Assembly: GCA_934667815.1 (NCBI GenBank)
Contig: CAKUMO010000001.1
Coordinates: 1-64,000 of the forward strand
Direction: 5' to 3'
Source of the DNA: an uncultured Oscillospiraceae bacterium
GTDB lineage: Bacteria; Bacillota; Clostridia; Oscillospirales; Oscillospiraceae
Length of the DNA: 64,000 bases
In this document: piece by piece, positions 43,195 to 51,798 of the stretch
Position numbering within the stretch: position 1 is the stretch's first letter
How the letters are laid out: each line of letters opens with the position of its first letter
Notes under the pieces: model-generated
The model's input: the letters and a program-made list of their open reading frames with translations, nothing else
What the model was told of the DNA's origin: nothing
Databases searched by the model: none
Made by a program: the position numbers and the translations under genes

Positions 43195-44220
43195 TCAGAT
43201 CACGAGCAGCTTGGCCGCCTCGTCGCTGATCTTGCCGAAGCCGGAGATGGTCGTGATCGCGGCGCGCTCGAGCTGGCGATCGATCAGCTTGTCGTATTCC
43301 ACGTTCACGCCGCCTGCGCGCACCATTTCCAGTGCACACGTCTTGTCGATGGCGAGAATCTTGCCGTCGGCCATGGCGGAGGTGCGCACCAGCTCTGCGC
43401 CGAGCGGCGTGCCGAACTTGCCGGTGCCCTGGAAATTCATGCCGCACAGCGGATTCTGGAACTCGCTGAGCTTGAGCAGAGACACGACCGTGCCGTTGCC
43501 GACGAGCATGGTGGTCATCTCATAGGGTGCAAACTGCGCCCAGAATTCGACAAGCTGTGCATAGGCCAGCGTGCCCTTGGTGCCGGAGATGGGCGAGGTG
43601 CCGATGGTGTAGGTTGTGGCTGCGTTGTTGTTGCCGTCGCCGTTGATGAGCACGTTTACCGCATCGGCCAGATGCATTTTCTGGATGTACGCGCCGATCT
43701 GGCGCAGCATCACGGAGAACAGGTCGAGCTTCTGGAAACGCAGCGCCTCATACGAGGCCACGAGCATTCTGCCGCGCTTGTTCAGATGGACAAGATTGTC
43801 CTTGGTCTTGACGGCGGTTGCGGGGATCTGTGCGCCCTCGGCCAGATCGGCAAGACGCTTATCCTCCTCGGCGGGGACGGAGTAGATGCTGCGGTAGTCC
43901 ATGGAGTCGATCTCGGTGGTCGAGGCGACGATGTTCTTCAAAAGGTCGCCCTCCTCCATGCCCTGACGTACGACGCGTGCGACGAATTCCGGGAACAGCA
44001 CGGCCGATTCATAGGTGGAGAAGAACTTTTCCACGCGGTCGGAGCCTGCGCCCTTGACGCGGATGTCAAAGCGCTTGAGCTGGCGCTGGAACGCATCGGT
44101 TTTCTCCAGCGGCGTGCCGCGGTAATTTTCGCTGGGGTCGAGGCGCTCGAGTACCTGCGTAAAGCTGCTTCCGCTCTCGCGGTACATGCCCTTTTCCAGA
44201 CGGATCTGATCATATGCCAT
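43195..44220 (-). CDS. Phage major capsid protein
   Basis: A 341-residue protein with the HK97-like layout: a helical N-arm (residues 1-60), then VRQGMEEGDLLKNIVASTTEIDSMDYR, a spine helix region, and the C-terminal P-domain ending LERAAITTISGFGKISDEA. It would form the capsid shell. It is preceded by a small possible decoration protein and the protease gene, as in many siphophages. AAGGAGGAACCAACG precedes the ATG. The gene is intact, with no internal stops. Confidence 0.75.
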   Translation of the reverse strand: MAYDQIRLEKGMYRESGSSFTQVLERLDPSENYRGTPLEKTDAFQRQLKRFDIRVKGAGSDRVEKFFSTYESAVLFPEFVARVVRQGMEEGDLLKNIVASTTEIDSMDYRSIYSVPAEEDKRLADLAEGAQIPATAVKTKDNLVHLNKRGRMLVASYEALRFQKLDLFSVMLRQIGAYIQKMHLADAVNVLINGDGNNNAATTYTIGTSPISGTKGTLAYAQLVEFWAQFAPYEMTTMLVGNGTVVSLLKLSEFQNPLCGMNFQGTGKFGTPLGAELVRTSAMADGKILAIDKTCALEMVRAGGVNVEYDKLIDRQLERAAITTISGFGKISDEAAKLLVI

Positions 44221-44233
44221 CGTTGGTTCCTCC

Positions 44234-44584
44234 TTAGTGATTCAAAAAGAATGTGACGGTCTTGCCCGTTTTGTCGACGTTCACGATGAGATAGCGTCCG
44301 CCCTCGGTCGCGGAGACGACGCCGCCCTTGCCGTCGGCAGCCAGATAGCCGTAGCCGACGGTGGGGTCGTCCTCGCCGGTGTAGGGCACGGTGACGCAGC
44401 CGCCGACGATCACGCCTGCAATGCCGCCGCGGATGCCGGAGACAATGCCGCAGAATTCGCCGCCCTCGTTTGCGGGCATGACGGTGTCATTTGCGCAAAG
44501 AATGCAAGGGTTGCCGGCCTTCAATGCTGCGCTGGCCTTAAAGCTCACGAGCTTCTGTCCGATGGATTCAAAAGAAATTGCCAT
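44234..44584 (-). CDS. Small phage head protein, possible capsid decoration protein
   Basis: A 116-residue Gly-rich protein starting MAISFESIGQKLVSFKAS, with GEFCGIVSGIRGGIAGVIVGG in its middle. Such small beta-proteins just upstream of the capsid gene often decorate the capsid surface (the lambda gpD position). GGAGGTAAATCAC precedes the ATG at 44584. Family not recognised beyond position and size. Confidence 0.5.
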   Translation of the reverse strand: MAISFESIGQKLVSFKASAALKAGNPCILCANDTVMPANEGGEFCGIVSGIRGGIAGVIVGGCVTVPYTGEDDPTVGYGYLAADGKGGVVSATEGGRYLIVNVDKTGKTVTFFLNH

Positions 44585-44602
44585 GTGATTTACCTCCAAA
44601 TA

Positions 44603-45406
44603 TTAGATCATGTATGCGGATTCGACCTCCGCAGATTTGCCGCCCGCAGCCGGAAGCTGCGGCTGCGGTGGGAACAGTGCCGCGGCCTTTTCGCGCATCT
44701 GTCCGCGCAGCGTGACCAGCGCCTCGCCGTCAAGCGCGGCGGCGGTCTGCTTCAAAACGGCTTCGGACGCGCCGAAATCCAGCAGCAGTCCCAGCGAGAC
44801 GACCTCCCGCTCCAGCTCTGCGCGGCGTTCGCGGCCAAAGGCGGCCTCGCGCCGGAGCGTCTGCAATTCGTCGAGCAGCGTGCCGTTTCCGCTGCTCTCG
44901 ACCAGCTCCTTGAGCGTCATGCTCCTTCCTCCCTTCATTGCCTTCAGGACGCCCGCGCCCTTCTGCGCGGGGACGGCCACAAAGGAAAATTCATAGGCGT
45001 CGGTCGGCTCCGACAGCACCGCCAAACACAGCTTTCCGTCATAGGTGACGCCCTTGCGGTGTGCGCACGAGCCGTATTCCGCACCGCAGACCGAGCAGGT
45101 GGCCTTGGCCATTGCGCAGCCCACGGAGACCTCTTTTTTAATGCCGCCCTCGATCTCCTCAATCAGTCCGGCGTTTTTCTCCGACCGCAGCATGTAGGCC
45201 TGCGCGACCAGGCAGGCCGCGCCGTCCAGCTCCTCCACGGCGGTGTCAAAAATGCGGGCGACCTGCCGTTCGGACGACCATTCATGGTCGCAGATTCCGG
45301 TTTTTCCGAGGAACAGCTCTGCGAGCTTTTCCAGCGCCGCTCTGTCAAAGCACTCAAAGTCGCGGTCGGGGCGATCGTCGCACAGGCGCACGCGGAAGCA
45401 GTACAC
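44603..45406 (-). CDS. Phage prohead protease/scaffold-like protein
   Basis: 267 residues from a GTG at 45406. It contains TGICDHEWSS, IKKEVSVGCAMAKATCSVCG with a second Cys-His pair (GSCAH), and DAYEFSFVAVPAQKG, a combination found in capsid maturation protease-scaffold proteins. The C-terminal 100 residues are helical and charged, like a scaffold. Reading continues in frame to 45517 (…RLTGAGTPDAAQLEKINRYA…) without ATG, GTG or TTG. An AGGAGAG site at about 45529-45523 could serve an AUC start (45514 or 45511), giving about 36 more residues. The true start is therefore unsettled. Confidence 0.6.
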   Translation of the reverse strand: MYCFRVRLCDDRPDRDFECFDRAALEKLAELFLGKTGICDHEWSSERQVARIFDTAVEELDGAACLVAQAYMLRSEKNAGLIEEIEGGIKKEVSVGCAMAKATCSVCGAEYGSCAHRKGVTYDGKLCLAVLSEPTDAYEFSFVAVPAQKGAGVLKAMKGGRSMTLKELVESSGNGTLLDELQTLRREAAFGRERRAELEREVVSLGLLLDFGASEAVLKQTAAALDGEALVTLRGQMREKAAALFPPQPQLPAAGGKSAEVESAYMI

Positions 45407-45537
45407 GTCCTCTGCTCTGCGCGGCGACTTGGCATAGCGGTTGATTTTTTCAAGCTGCGCAGCGTCGGGCGTGCCCGCGCCCGTCAGCCGCGCTTCCTTA
45501 CACAGCTTGATGATCGATCACTCTCCTGTTTTGAAAT

Positions 45538-46656
45538 TCAAGTTTCCTCCAGCTTTGCCGCCTGTGCGCGGTAAAGCCGCGCCTGCGCTTCCTCCACAAG
45601 GTCCTGCAGGCAGATGTCGTCCCAGACGATCTCCGCGTGTCCGCCGTAGCCGTTCAGCCGCAGCCACAGCTCACACACGCGCTCGAGCGCCGGTTCGACC
45701 GTCCGCCGGATCGCCCAAAGCTCACTTGTGAGCATGTCGGCCTGCTGGCGGCTCATGCGCTCGGTCGTGGACCAGCTCAGACCCAGCAGGAAGGGCGGCA
45801 GACCGGTCTTTGCCACGAGCTGCTCGAGAAGCTGCCGGACCGGCACCTCGGAGTCGAGAATCTGTCCGTCCGCGCCGATGACCTTCACGCTCACGTCGCC
45901 CACCGCGACAAAATCGCGCACCACGCCGCTTTTTGCGTCCTGCATGGCCTCCGACCACTCCTGCGCGATGGCCTCCGCACGCTCGGCCGCGCCGCCGCGC
46001 TCCTCGCCCGAGGGCTTGCAAACGACCGCGTAGCGCACATTTCCGGCGCGTTCCCAGTTGACGCCGATGGTGTTGTAGATTTTCAGCAGCACGTCCGTCA
46101 AAAACGGCATGCTGCGCAGCATGGACACGCCGTAGGGATTCTCCGGCTCGGGGTTGAGCGTGGTGAACAGCAGCAGATGCGGATACGGCAGACGGCGCAG
46201 CGCGCCCGTTTCGTCACAGGCGCACAAATGCACGTCCAGGGGATTGCTGCCCTCCTCGATCTGCAGCTGCGACACGTCGCCCCAGCACACCGCCTCGAGC
46301 CTGCCCTGCGAGACGACCATTTCGCCCACAGCACGTCCGTAGGTCAGCAGGCTGTTGAGATAGGCCGCAAGGAAGCTGTCAATGCCGCGCTGCCCGTAGC
46401 CGCAGGGTACGGTGCGCAGAAATTCGTTCAGCCTGCGTTCGGCCTCCGGATTCCGGCAGCGCACGGTCATGCTGCCGCTCAGGCGCACGAGCTTTTCGAT
46501 TGCCGCGTCCAGAATCGGCAGCGCCTCGCGCATGGACTGATACAGCCGGTACTCCGACCCGCCCAGCGGCACATAAGCGCGCAGGCTTCCGAAGGGGTGG
46601 CCGTGCCCGCAGCGCAGCTGCGTTGCCGTCGCCGGCTTTGCCTTTTTCGCTTTCAA
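45538..46656 (-). CDS. Phage portal protein
   Basis: A 372-residue protein with the portal pattern: a first domain with YRLYQSMREALPILDAAIEKLVR, a stem region, and the C-terminal SWSTTERMSRQQADMLTSELWAIRRTVEPAL that follows a long helix. The portal is the DNA entry ring of the head. Translation starts at TTG (46656) with AAAGGAGG upstream; an ATG 8 bases before it gives only a two-codon frame. The protein is somewhat short for a portal. Confidence 0.75.
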   Translation of the reverse strand: MKAKKAKPATATQLRCGHGHPFGSLRAYVPLGGSEYRLYQSMREALPILDAAIEKLVRLSGSMTVRCRNPEAERRLNEFLRTVPCGYGQRGIDSFLAAYLNSLLTYGRAVGEMVVSQGRLEAVCWGDVSQLQIEEGSNPLDVHLCACDETGALRRLPYPHLLLFTTLNPEPENPYGVSMLRSMPFLTDVLLKIYNTIGVNWERAGNVRYAVVCKPSGEERGGAAERAEAIAQEWSEAMQDAKSGVVRDFVAVGDVSVKVIGADGQILDSEVPVRQLLEQLVAKTGLPPFLLGLSWSTTERMSRQQADMLTSELWAIRRTVEPALERVCELWLRLNGYGGHAEIVWDDICLQDLVEEAQARLYRAQAAKLEET

Positions 46657-46705
46657 ACCATGGTTCCTCCTTTCCGATTTGATGTGGAAGCCGCCGGGAT
46701 TTTCC

Positions 46706-47995
46706 TCAAGGGCTTCCGTTATGATAAACGCAGTCTCCTGCGGTTATCCCGTTTTTACGCCGTCTTACCGTCCTGCCGGACGCCTTACCGCCCGCGCCGC
46801 GAGCGCGGCGCAGATCGCGGCGGGTCTGAGCAAGGAGGCCGAGCTGATCGTGTTCTTTTTTGACCGTGTCGCGTCCTGCGCCCGGTTCCCAGACGTATAG
46901 CTCCATCTCCCGCAGACAGTCCCGGCAGGTGGCGCAGATCACCAGCGTTCCGCTTTTCAGCAGGTCTGACGTTCTTCTGATTCCGGTCAGCACGTCGTTG
47001 TTCGCCTTAATGACGTGCCAGCCCTCGCGCCGCAGCAGCTCAATGAAGCTCGCTGCCGACGGATCCACGATCACGGCCTCAACGTGCCGCCCGCCTGCCA
47101 GCGCCTGCAGCGCCGCCGCGTATTCCGTGTCGGTCATCTGCCGCATTTCGCGCCGCGAATCGAAATAAAACTCCTGCACGCGGTACCACACGCCGCCCTG
47201 CTCACCCCACAGCCCGAAGGATGCGGGATTCACCGTCCCGTAGTCGCAGGAGATGTACCACTTGGAAAATTCGCCCGACGGCACAGGCGGCGCGTCGGAG
47301 GCATCGAAGAAGTCATACACCCGTCCCTCGGCCGCGACCCACTGCCCGAGAATGAACCGCCGGTAAAACACGCCCGAATACAGCCGCGCGTAGCGCTTTC
47401 GGATGGCGGGCGACAGCGAGGGATTGTCCTGCATCGTGAAGTGCAGATACAGGCAATTCCGGTTCTCCGCGTTCAGGATCCACTCATTGTAAAACCAGTG
47501 CTGCGGCCCCTCCGGATTGCAGTTGAACCACAGGCGGCTTCCCGTGACGGAGCATCTTGCGCAGGCCTGCTCGACGAAGCTGCGCGGCATGAGCGCGACC
47601 TCGTCAAGAAGAATCCCTGCGAACGTGATACCCTGAATTAAAGACGACGAGCTTTCATCCCGCCCGCCGAAGATGTAAAAGTCGTTTGTCCGCCCATGCC
47701 ATGTCACACGCACCAGATTTTCCGTCCGTTTCTCCGCGATGGAAAACCCGAGTGCGCGCAGCTTGGGCAGCAGCTCGGACAGCACATTTCTTCTCAGCGA
47801 CGCGATGGTCTTGCCGCACACGCCGAAGCGTGCGCCGCGAAACGTCGCGCACGCCCAGAGAAAGAAGCTCAGCCCCATGCAAAGCGTCTTTCCCGAGCGG
47901 ACGGCGCCGTCGCAGATAATGGCCTCGCGTTCCTGCCAGCGGCTCTGCGGCCTCCACCAGTTGAGGACGATTTTCTGCTTTTCCGAAAAGATCAC
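46706..47995 (-). CDS. Phage terminase large subunit, atypical C-terminus
   Basis: A 429-residue packaging motor. Walker A DGAVRSGKT, Walker B GILLDEVAL, and the nuclease acidic residues in SCDYGTVNPASFG and VIVDPSAASF are present. The expected C-terminal DHAMDALRY-type motif is missing: after KKEHD the sequence turns into an Arg/Gly-rich tail (QLGLLAQTRRDLRRARGAGG and on) unlike known terminases, suggesting a frameshift or deletion near 46845. Other frames do not restore it. The ATG at 47995 overlaps the small subunit by 4 bases. Confidence 0.85.
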   Translation of the reverse strand: MIFSEKQKIVLNWWRPQSRWQEREAIICDGAVRSGKTLCMGLSFFLWACATFRGARFGVCGKTIASLRRNVLSELLPKLRALGFSIAEKRTENLVRVTWHGRTNDFYIFGGRDESSSSLIQGITFAGILLDEVALMPRSFVEQACARCSVTGSRLWFNCNPEGPQHWFYNEWILNAENRNCLYLHFTMQDNPSLSPAIRKRYARLYSGVFYRRFILGQWVAAEGRVYDFFDASDAPPVPSGEFSKWYISCDYGTVNPASFGLWGEQGGVWYRVQEFYFDSRREMRQMTDTEYAAALQALAGGRHVEAVIVDPSAASFIELLRREGWHVIKANNDVLTGIRRTSDLLKSGTLVICATCRDCLREMELYVWEPGAGRDTVKKEHDQLGLLAQTRRDLRRARGAGGKASGRTVRRRKNGITAGDCVYHNGSP

Positions 47996-48426
47996 AGACC
48001 CTCGCCGTCCTCGTTTGCTGCGGCGAAAAAGGCGTCGATACAGTCCGTATCCCCGCCGCTCGACTCCAAAAGACGTTCCAGCGCACGGATGCGGTCGACC
48101 AGCTTGATCTCCACCGTGCCTTTTTCATTCCGTTTGACCTCGGAGAGCAGGCTCAGATCGAGCGTTTCCACCTCCGGCGCACTTTCGAGTACCAGCCGCA
48201 CGCAGTCGTTCGCCCGCCCGAAGGCAAGCTGTGCGAGTCTGCGCAGGACGTCCTGCCGCTTCACCTCGCACAGCGACCGCTGCAATTCCAGCTCTTTTTG
48301 TACGCCGGGAGAGGACAGCAGCCGGATTCCATCCCCACCGCCGAATTCTCTCGCCGCCTGCTCGGCGTCCATGCAGCGAAGATACGCCGCCGCAAACCGT
48401 CGTTTTCCCGAAACCTCCGAACTCAT
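47992..48426 (-). CDS. Phage terminase small subunit
   Basis: A 144-residue protein with a helix-turn-helix start (KRRFAAAYLRCMDAEQAAREFGG) and a helical C-terminus (VDRIRALERLLESSG), the layout of TerS proteins that recognise phage DNA for packaging. It overlaps the large subunit by 4 bases. GGGAAAGGAAGGGCGAA precedes the ATG. It is the first gene of the module; no promoter is clear. Confidence 0.8.
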   Translation of the reverse strand: MSSEVSGKRRFAAAYLRCMDAEQAAREFGGGDGIRLLSSPGVQKELELQRSLCEVKRQDVLRRLAQLAFGRANDCVRLVLESAPEVETLDLSLLSEVKRNEKGTVEIKLVDRIRALERLLESSGGDTDCIDAFFAAANEDGEGL

Positions 48427-48520
48427 TTCGCCCTTCCTTTCCCGTTTTTCCTGCGTATGTTCCGTTTCTGCGGTACGACCTCCGAACCGCCCGTGTGAAG
48501 ACGCTGATTTATGCGCATCA

Positions 48521-48550
48521 AAAAATCCGCGCCTTCATCCAAAGGCGCGG
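48521..48550. terminator. Terminator after the small ORF
   Basis: CCGCGCC-TTCATCCAAA-GGCGCGG (48527-48550) with AAAAAT before it, so the minus strand has a T-run; the plus strand has GTTTTC. Confidence 0.75.
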
Positions 48551-48587
48551 GTTTTCTGAAAATTATCCTGTTTTGTGCAAAAAAACT

Positions 48588-48743
48588 TTAGTATTTTTCT
48601 AAATTTTCCGGTTTTGCGCTGTCAATCGGTCCCATGACCACGCGATCAAGTGCGCGGTTGCCGCATGCGCCGCCGTTGACGACGGGCAACTTCGGGTCGT
48701 GCAGCTCGGAGCAGCGTTCCGGTGTCGGCTTCGGTTTTTCCAT
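48588..48743 (-). CDS. Small 51-residue protein of unknown function
   Basis: The ORF starts MEKPKPTPERCSELHDPKLP and continues NGGACGNRALDRVVMGPIDS to a TAA. No family is recognised; it has two cysteines, many charged residues and no membrane segment. The putative Shine-Dalgarno site GGAGGG at 48756-48751 is also the 3' arm of the glcK terminator, so its translation may depend on read-through of that hairpin. It ends before its own terminator. The codon use looks like the host, but its reality is unproven. Confidence 0.45.
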   Translation of the reverse strand: MEKPKPTPERCSELHDPKLPVVNGGACGNRALDRVVMGPIDSAKPENLEKY

Positions 48744-48773
48744 AAAAAATCCCTCCGGCCTTATTCTGCCGAA
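48744..48773 (-). terminator. glcK terminator
   Basis: On the minus strand TCCCTTCGGC-AGAATAAG-GCCGGAGGGA followed by TTTTTT. The 3' arm includes GGAGGG, seven bases before the ATG of the small ORF. Confidence 0.75.
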
Positions 48774-48801
48774 GGGATGCTGCTTTCATGCGCGGAAAAA
48801 A

Positions 48802-49746
48802 TTACCGGTTCGTCTGCATCAGACGGAATGCGCCGTACATGCCCGCGTCGTTGCCCAGCGTGGCAAGCACGAATTTCGTGCCCTTGCAGGCATAGAAGCG
48901 GTGGCGCTCGAAGTGTGCCGCTACGCGCTCGGTCAGATAAGTACCGGCCTTGCTCACGCCGCCGCCGAGAATGATGCACTCCGGGTCGCACACGCACGCC
49001 GCCGACGCCAGCGCCTCAGCCAGATAGTCAAAGACGATTTCCAGCGTTTCGACCGCGAACGCATCGCCCTGCTTCGCCGCGTCGCACACGTCCTTGCAGG
49101 TCAGGTTCTCCACGCTTCTCAGGCTGGTTTCGCCGTCAAATTCTGCGAGCCGTTCTTTCGTCACGCGTGCGATACCGTTGGCCGAGGCATATTGCTCAAC
49201 ACAGCCGCGGCAGCCGCAGGTACACGGATGCTGATCCGGCGCACTGATGCGGATGTGCCCGATCTCGCCGCCCGCGCCGTGCGCGCCCGTGAGGATCCTG
49301 TCGTCGATGATAATGCCGCCGCCGATGCCTGTGCCCAGCGTGACGAACAGCACCGAACGGAAGCCCTCGCCGCCGCCCTTCCAGTATTCGCCCAATGCAG
49401 CGACATTGGCGTCGTTTCCGGCCTTTGCGGGCAGCCCCGTCAGGCGCGTCAGCTCCTTGTGCAGATTAAAGCCGCCCCAGCCGCCGATATTCACACAGCG
49501 CACCAGCTCGCCGTCGTCATAGATCGCGCCCGGCACGCCGATGCCGATGCCCAGCACGTCCTTTTTCTCAATGCCGTGCGTTTCCAGAATGCCCTCGACC
49601 GCCGCCGCAATGTCGGGCAGGATCGCCTCGCCGCAATTTTCCGTGCGTGTAGGAATCTCGCGGCTCTCCAGCCGCTTGCCCGTTTCGTCAAAAAAGCCCA
49701 GCTTGACTGTCGTACCGCCGACGTCCGCGCCAAAACCGTACCGCAT
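48802..49746 (-). CDS. glcK: ROK-family glucokinase
   Basis: A 314-residue sugar kinase: phosphate loop DVGGTTVKLGFFD at the start, catalytic GNDANVAALGEYW, GTGIGGGIIID, and the ROK zinc motif CTCGCRGCVEQYAS. It phosphorylates glucose at C6 with ATP. It is divergent from pgi, the next step in glycolysis, with about 140 bases between. AAAGGAGACTTTTT precedes the ATG. No HTH domain, so it is an enzyme rather than a repressor. Confidence 0.95.
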   Translation of the reverse strand: MRYGFGADVGGTTVKLGFFDETGKRLESREIPTRTENCGEAILPDIAAAVEGILETHGIEKKDVLGIGIGVPGAIYDDGELVRCVNIGGWGGFNLHKELTRLTGLPAKAGNDANVAALGEYWKGGGEGFRSVLFVTLGTGIGGGIIIDDRILTGAHGAGGEIGHIRISAPDQHPCTCGCRGCVEQYASANGIARVTKERLAEFDGETSLRSVENLTCKDVCDAAKQGDAFAVETLEIVFDYLAEALASAACVCDPECIILGGGVSKAGTYLTERVAAHFERHRFYACKGTKFVLATLGNDAGMYGAFRLMQTNR

Positions 49747-49823
49747 AAAAAGTCTCCTTTACGATGTTTGCCCTCATTATAACGCATCGCGCGGGATTTT
49801 TCCATTCCCGAGACAAAAAAATG

Positions 49824-49852
49824 TTGAGTTTTGCGCGAATTTGCAGTAACAT
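49824..49852 (+). promoter_or_regulatory. Promoter of pgi
   Basis: TTGAGT (49824-49829), 17 bases, TAACAT (49847-49852), 33 bases before the ATG of pgi. Confidence 0.65.
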
Positions 49853-49884
49853 AATGGCAGACTATCGCAAAGGAGATAAACACC

Positions 49885-51177
49885 ATGATTAAAGTTGATA
49901 TATCCAACGTTTGGGGCGACCTTGCTCTGCCGGATATGCTGGCAGCGGAGCAGGAGGTTTTTGCCGCGCACAAGACCCTCACCGAGGGCACCGGCGCGGG
50001 CAACGACTTCCTCGGCTGGCTGAATCTTCCGACCTTCGAGGAGACCGAGGAGCTCCGCCGCATCCGCCGCGCCGCCGAGCGCATCCGTGCCGATTCCGAC
50101 GTATTCGTAGTCGTGGGCATCGGCGGCTCTTATCTCGGGCCGCGTGCTGCGATCGAGCTGGTCAAGGGGCAGAACCACAACCTCAGCGACAAGGACCCGC
50201 AGATCTTCTTCGCCGGCAACAACCTCTCCACCCGCGCCTGGCAGGAGCTGTGCGCACTGCTTGAGGGGAAGGATTTCTCCGTCAATATCATCTCCAAGTC
50301 CGGCACCACCACCGAGCCTGCCATTGCCACCCGGGCGCTGCGCTGGATGCTCGAGCGCAAGTACGGCGCGGAGAAGGCCAAAAAGCGCATCTATGTCACC
50401 ACCGATCCCGCCAAGGGCGCGCTGCGCCAGATGGCCACGGAGGAGGGCTACGAGACCTTCGTCATTCCGCCCGATGTCGGCGGCCGTTACAGCGTTCTGA
50501 CCGCCGTCGGCCTTCTGCCCATGGCCGTGGCAGGCATCGATCCGATGGATGTCATGCTGGGTGCCGCCCGTGCGCGTAAGGAGCTGGACATCCGCTCCTT
50601 TGAGAACCCCGCGTGGCAGTATGCCGTCATCCGTAACCTGCTCTATCGCCGCGGCAAGGCCATCGAGCTTCTGTGCTGCTATGAGCCGAGCTTCCGCTGC
50701 TTCGCCGGTTGGTGGCAGCAGCTCTTCGGCGAGAGCGAGGGCAAGGACGGCAAGGGCCTGTTCCCCGTCGCCGCGGAATTTACCGCCGACCTGCATTCTC
50801 TGGGTCAGATGATCCAGCAGGGTCAGCGCAACCTCTTTGAGACCGTCGTGCGCTTCGCGCCTCCGGCCAAGCAGACGACCATCGAGCCGGACTGGAAGAA
50901 CCTCGACGGCCTGAACTACCTCGAGGGCAAGACCCTCTCCTTCGTAGAGGAGCAGGCCTACCTCGGCACGCTGAATGCCCATGTGGACGGCGGCGTTCCG
51001 GTCATCGTGCTGCAAACCGACGAGGTCGATGCGGATACGCTGGGCGAACTGTTCTATTTCTTCGAGCTTTCCTGCGGCATTTCGGCCTACATGCTGGGGG
51101 TGAACCCCTTCAACCAGCCGGGCGTGGAATTCTACAAGCGCAATATGTTCCATCTGCTGGGCAAGCCGGGTTATTAA
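49885..51177 (+). CDS. pgi: Glucose-6-phosphate isomerase
   Basis: A 430-residue isomerase of the short Gram-positive type. [15 protein letters not shown] (phosphate loop), [10 protein letters not shown] and [14 protein letters not shown] (catalytic loop), and [15 protein letters not shown] are all present. It interconverts glucose-6-phosphate and fructose-6-phosphate. GCAAAGGAGATAAACACC precedes the ATG. Divergent from glcK. A small P-loop gene follows 61 bases downstream. Confidence 0.97.
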   Translation: MIKVDISNVWGDLALPDMLAAEQEVFAAHKTLTEGTGAGNDFLGWLNLPTFEETEELRRIRRAAERIRADSDVFVVVGIGGSYLGPRAAIELVKGQNHNLSDKDPQIFFAGNNLSTRAWQELCALLEGKDFSVNIISKSGTTTEPAIATRALRWMLERKYGAEKAKKRIYVTTDPAKGALRQMATEEGYETFVIPPDVGGRYSVLTAVGLLPMAVAGIDPMDVMLGAARARKELDIRSFENPAWQYAVIRNLLYRRGKAIELLCCYEPSFRCFAGWWQQLFGESEGKDGKGLFPVAAEFTADLHSLGQMIQQGQRNLFETVVRFAPPAKQTTIEPDWKNLDGLNYLEGKTLSFVEEQAYLGTLNAHVDGGVPVIVLQTDEVDADTLGELFYFFELSCGISAYMLGVNPFNQPGVEFYKRNMFHLLGKPGY

Positions 51178-51238
51178 TGCTTGCAAAATTGGAAAAAGCC
51201 TGATAAAATGAAGCTACCACACGAAGGAGGTTATTTCT

Positions 51239-51649
51239 ATGGTGAAACTCATTGCAGGACTGAAGGGCTCGGGAAAGACCAAGCAGCTCATTCACGACAT
51301 CAACGAGGCTGTCAAGAACGAGCCGGGCAGCATGGTCTGCATTGAAAAGGGCACAAAGCTCCGCTACGACATTGACATTCGCGTGCGTCTGATCGAATAC
51401 CAGGAGTATTCCATGGGCTCGGCAGCCTTTTTGAAGGGCTTCCTGAGCGGTCTGCACGCCGGGAATTTTGACATCAGTCATATTTTTATCGACAGTCTTT
51501 ATAAGCTGCTCGAGGACGCGACCATCGCGGACGTCGAGGATTTCGTTCTCTGGTGCGACCAGTTCGGTAAGGCCAACGACCTTTCGTTCACGATCGCCCT
51601 TTCCGAGGATCCGAACGCCCTGCCCGAATCCGTCAAGGCGTTCCTGTAA
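51239..51649 (+). CDS. Small P-loop protein of unknown function
   Basis: A 136-residue protein with a P-loop (LIAGLKGSGKTKQLI, residues 4-18), a later FIDSLYKLLEDA that could supply a Walker B-type aspartate, and no further recognised domain. Related proteins are common in Clostridia and are often called PilT-like without evidence. CACGAAGGAGGTTATTTCT precedes the ATG. Downstream of pgi but with its own terminator at 51677-51706. Confidence 0.6.
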   Translation: MVKLIAGLKGSGKTKQLIHDINEAVKNEPGSMVCIEKGTKLRYDIDIRVRLIEYQEYSMGSAAFLKGFLSGLHAGNFDISHIFIDSLYKLLEDATIADVEDFVLWCDQFGKANDLSFTIALSEDPNALPESVKAFL

Positions 51650-51676
51650 TTACCGAGCATCTACAGCCCATTTCTG

Positions 51677-51706
51677 CGGCGCGCTTTTCCAAAGCGCGCC
51701 GTTTTT
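51677..51706 (+). terminator. Terminator of the P-loop gene
   Basis: CGGCGCGCTTT-TCC-AAAGCGCGCCG followed by TTTTT. Confidence 0.9.
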
Positions 51707-51756
51707 GCGCTTTTTTATATGCGGGTCTTGCTTTTCACTGCGCAGGGGAAAACATA

Positions 51757-51786
51757 TGCGGCACACTTTTCGCAAAGTGTGCCGCA
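51757..51786 (-). terminator. Hairpin at the esterase end, same stem as at 17142-17173
   Basis: TGCGGCACACTTT-TCGC-AAAGTGTGCCGCA. It lies 12 bases past the esterase stop on the minus strand; the T-run is weak (TGTTTTCCCC after 8 bases). Confidence 0.65.
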
Positions 51787-51798
51787 ATACGCTCAAGA

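Larger units (their letters stand above)
40435..48426 (-). mobile_element. Compact phage packaging, head and partial tail module
   Basis: Twelve same-strand genes with overlaps or very short gaps: small and large terminase, portal, protease/scaffold, possible decoration protein, major capsid protein, connectors, tail-tube-like protein, and a baseplate-hub-like protein. There is no integrase, repressor, replication, tape-measure, tail fibre or lysis gene, and no tRNA or obvious attachment site. All frames are open. It may be a remnant, a satellite-like element or a domesticated capsid system. Confidence 0.8.

Noticed and set aside
40435-48426. Complete prophage
   Set aside because: No integrase, repressor, replication, tape-measure, fibre or lysis genes were found on either side.
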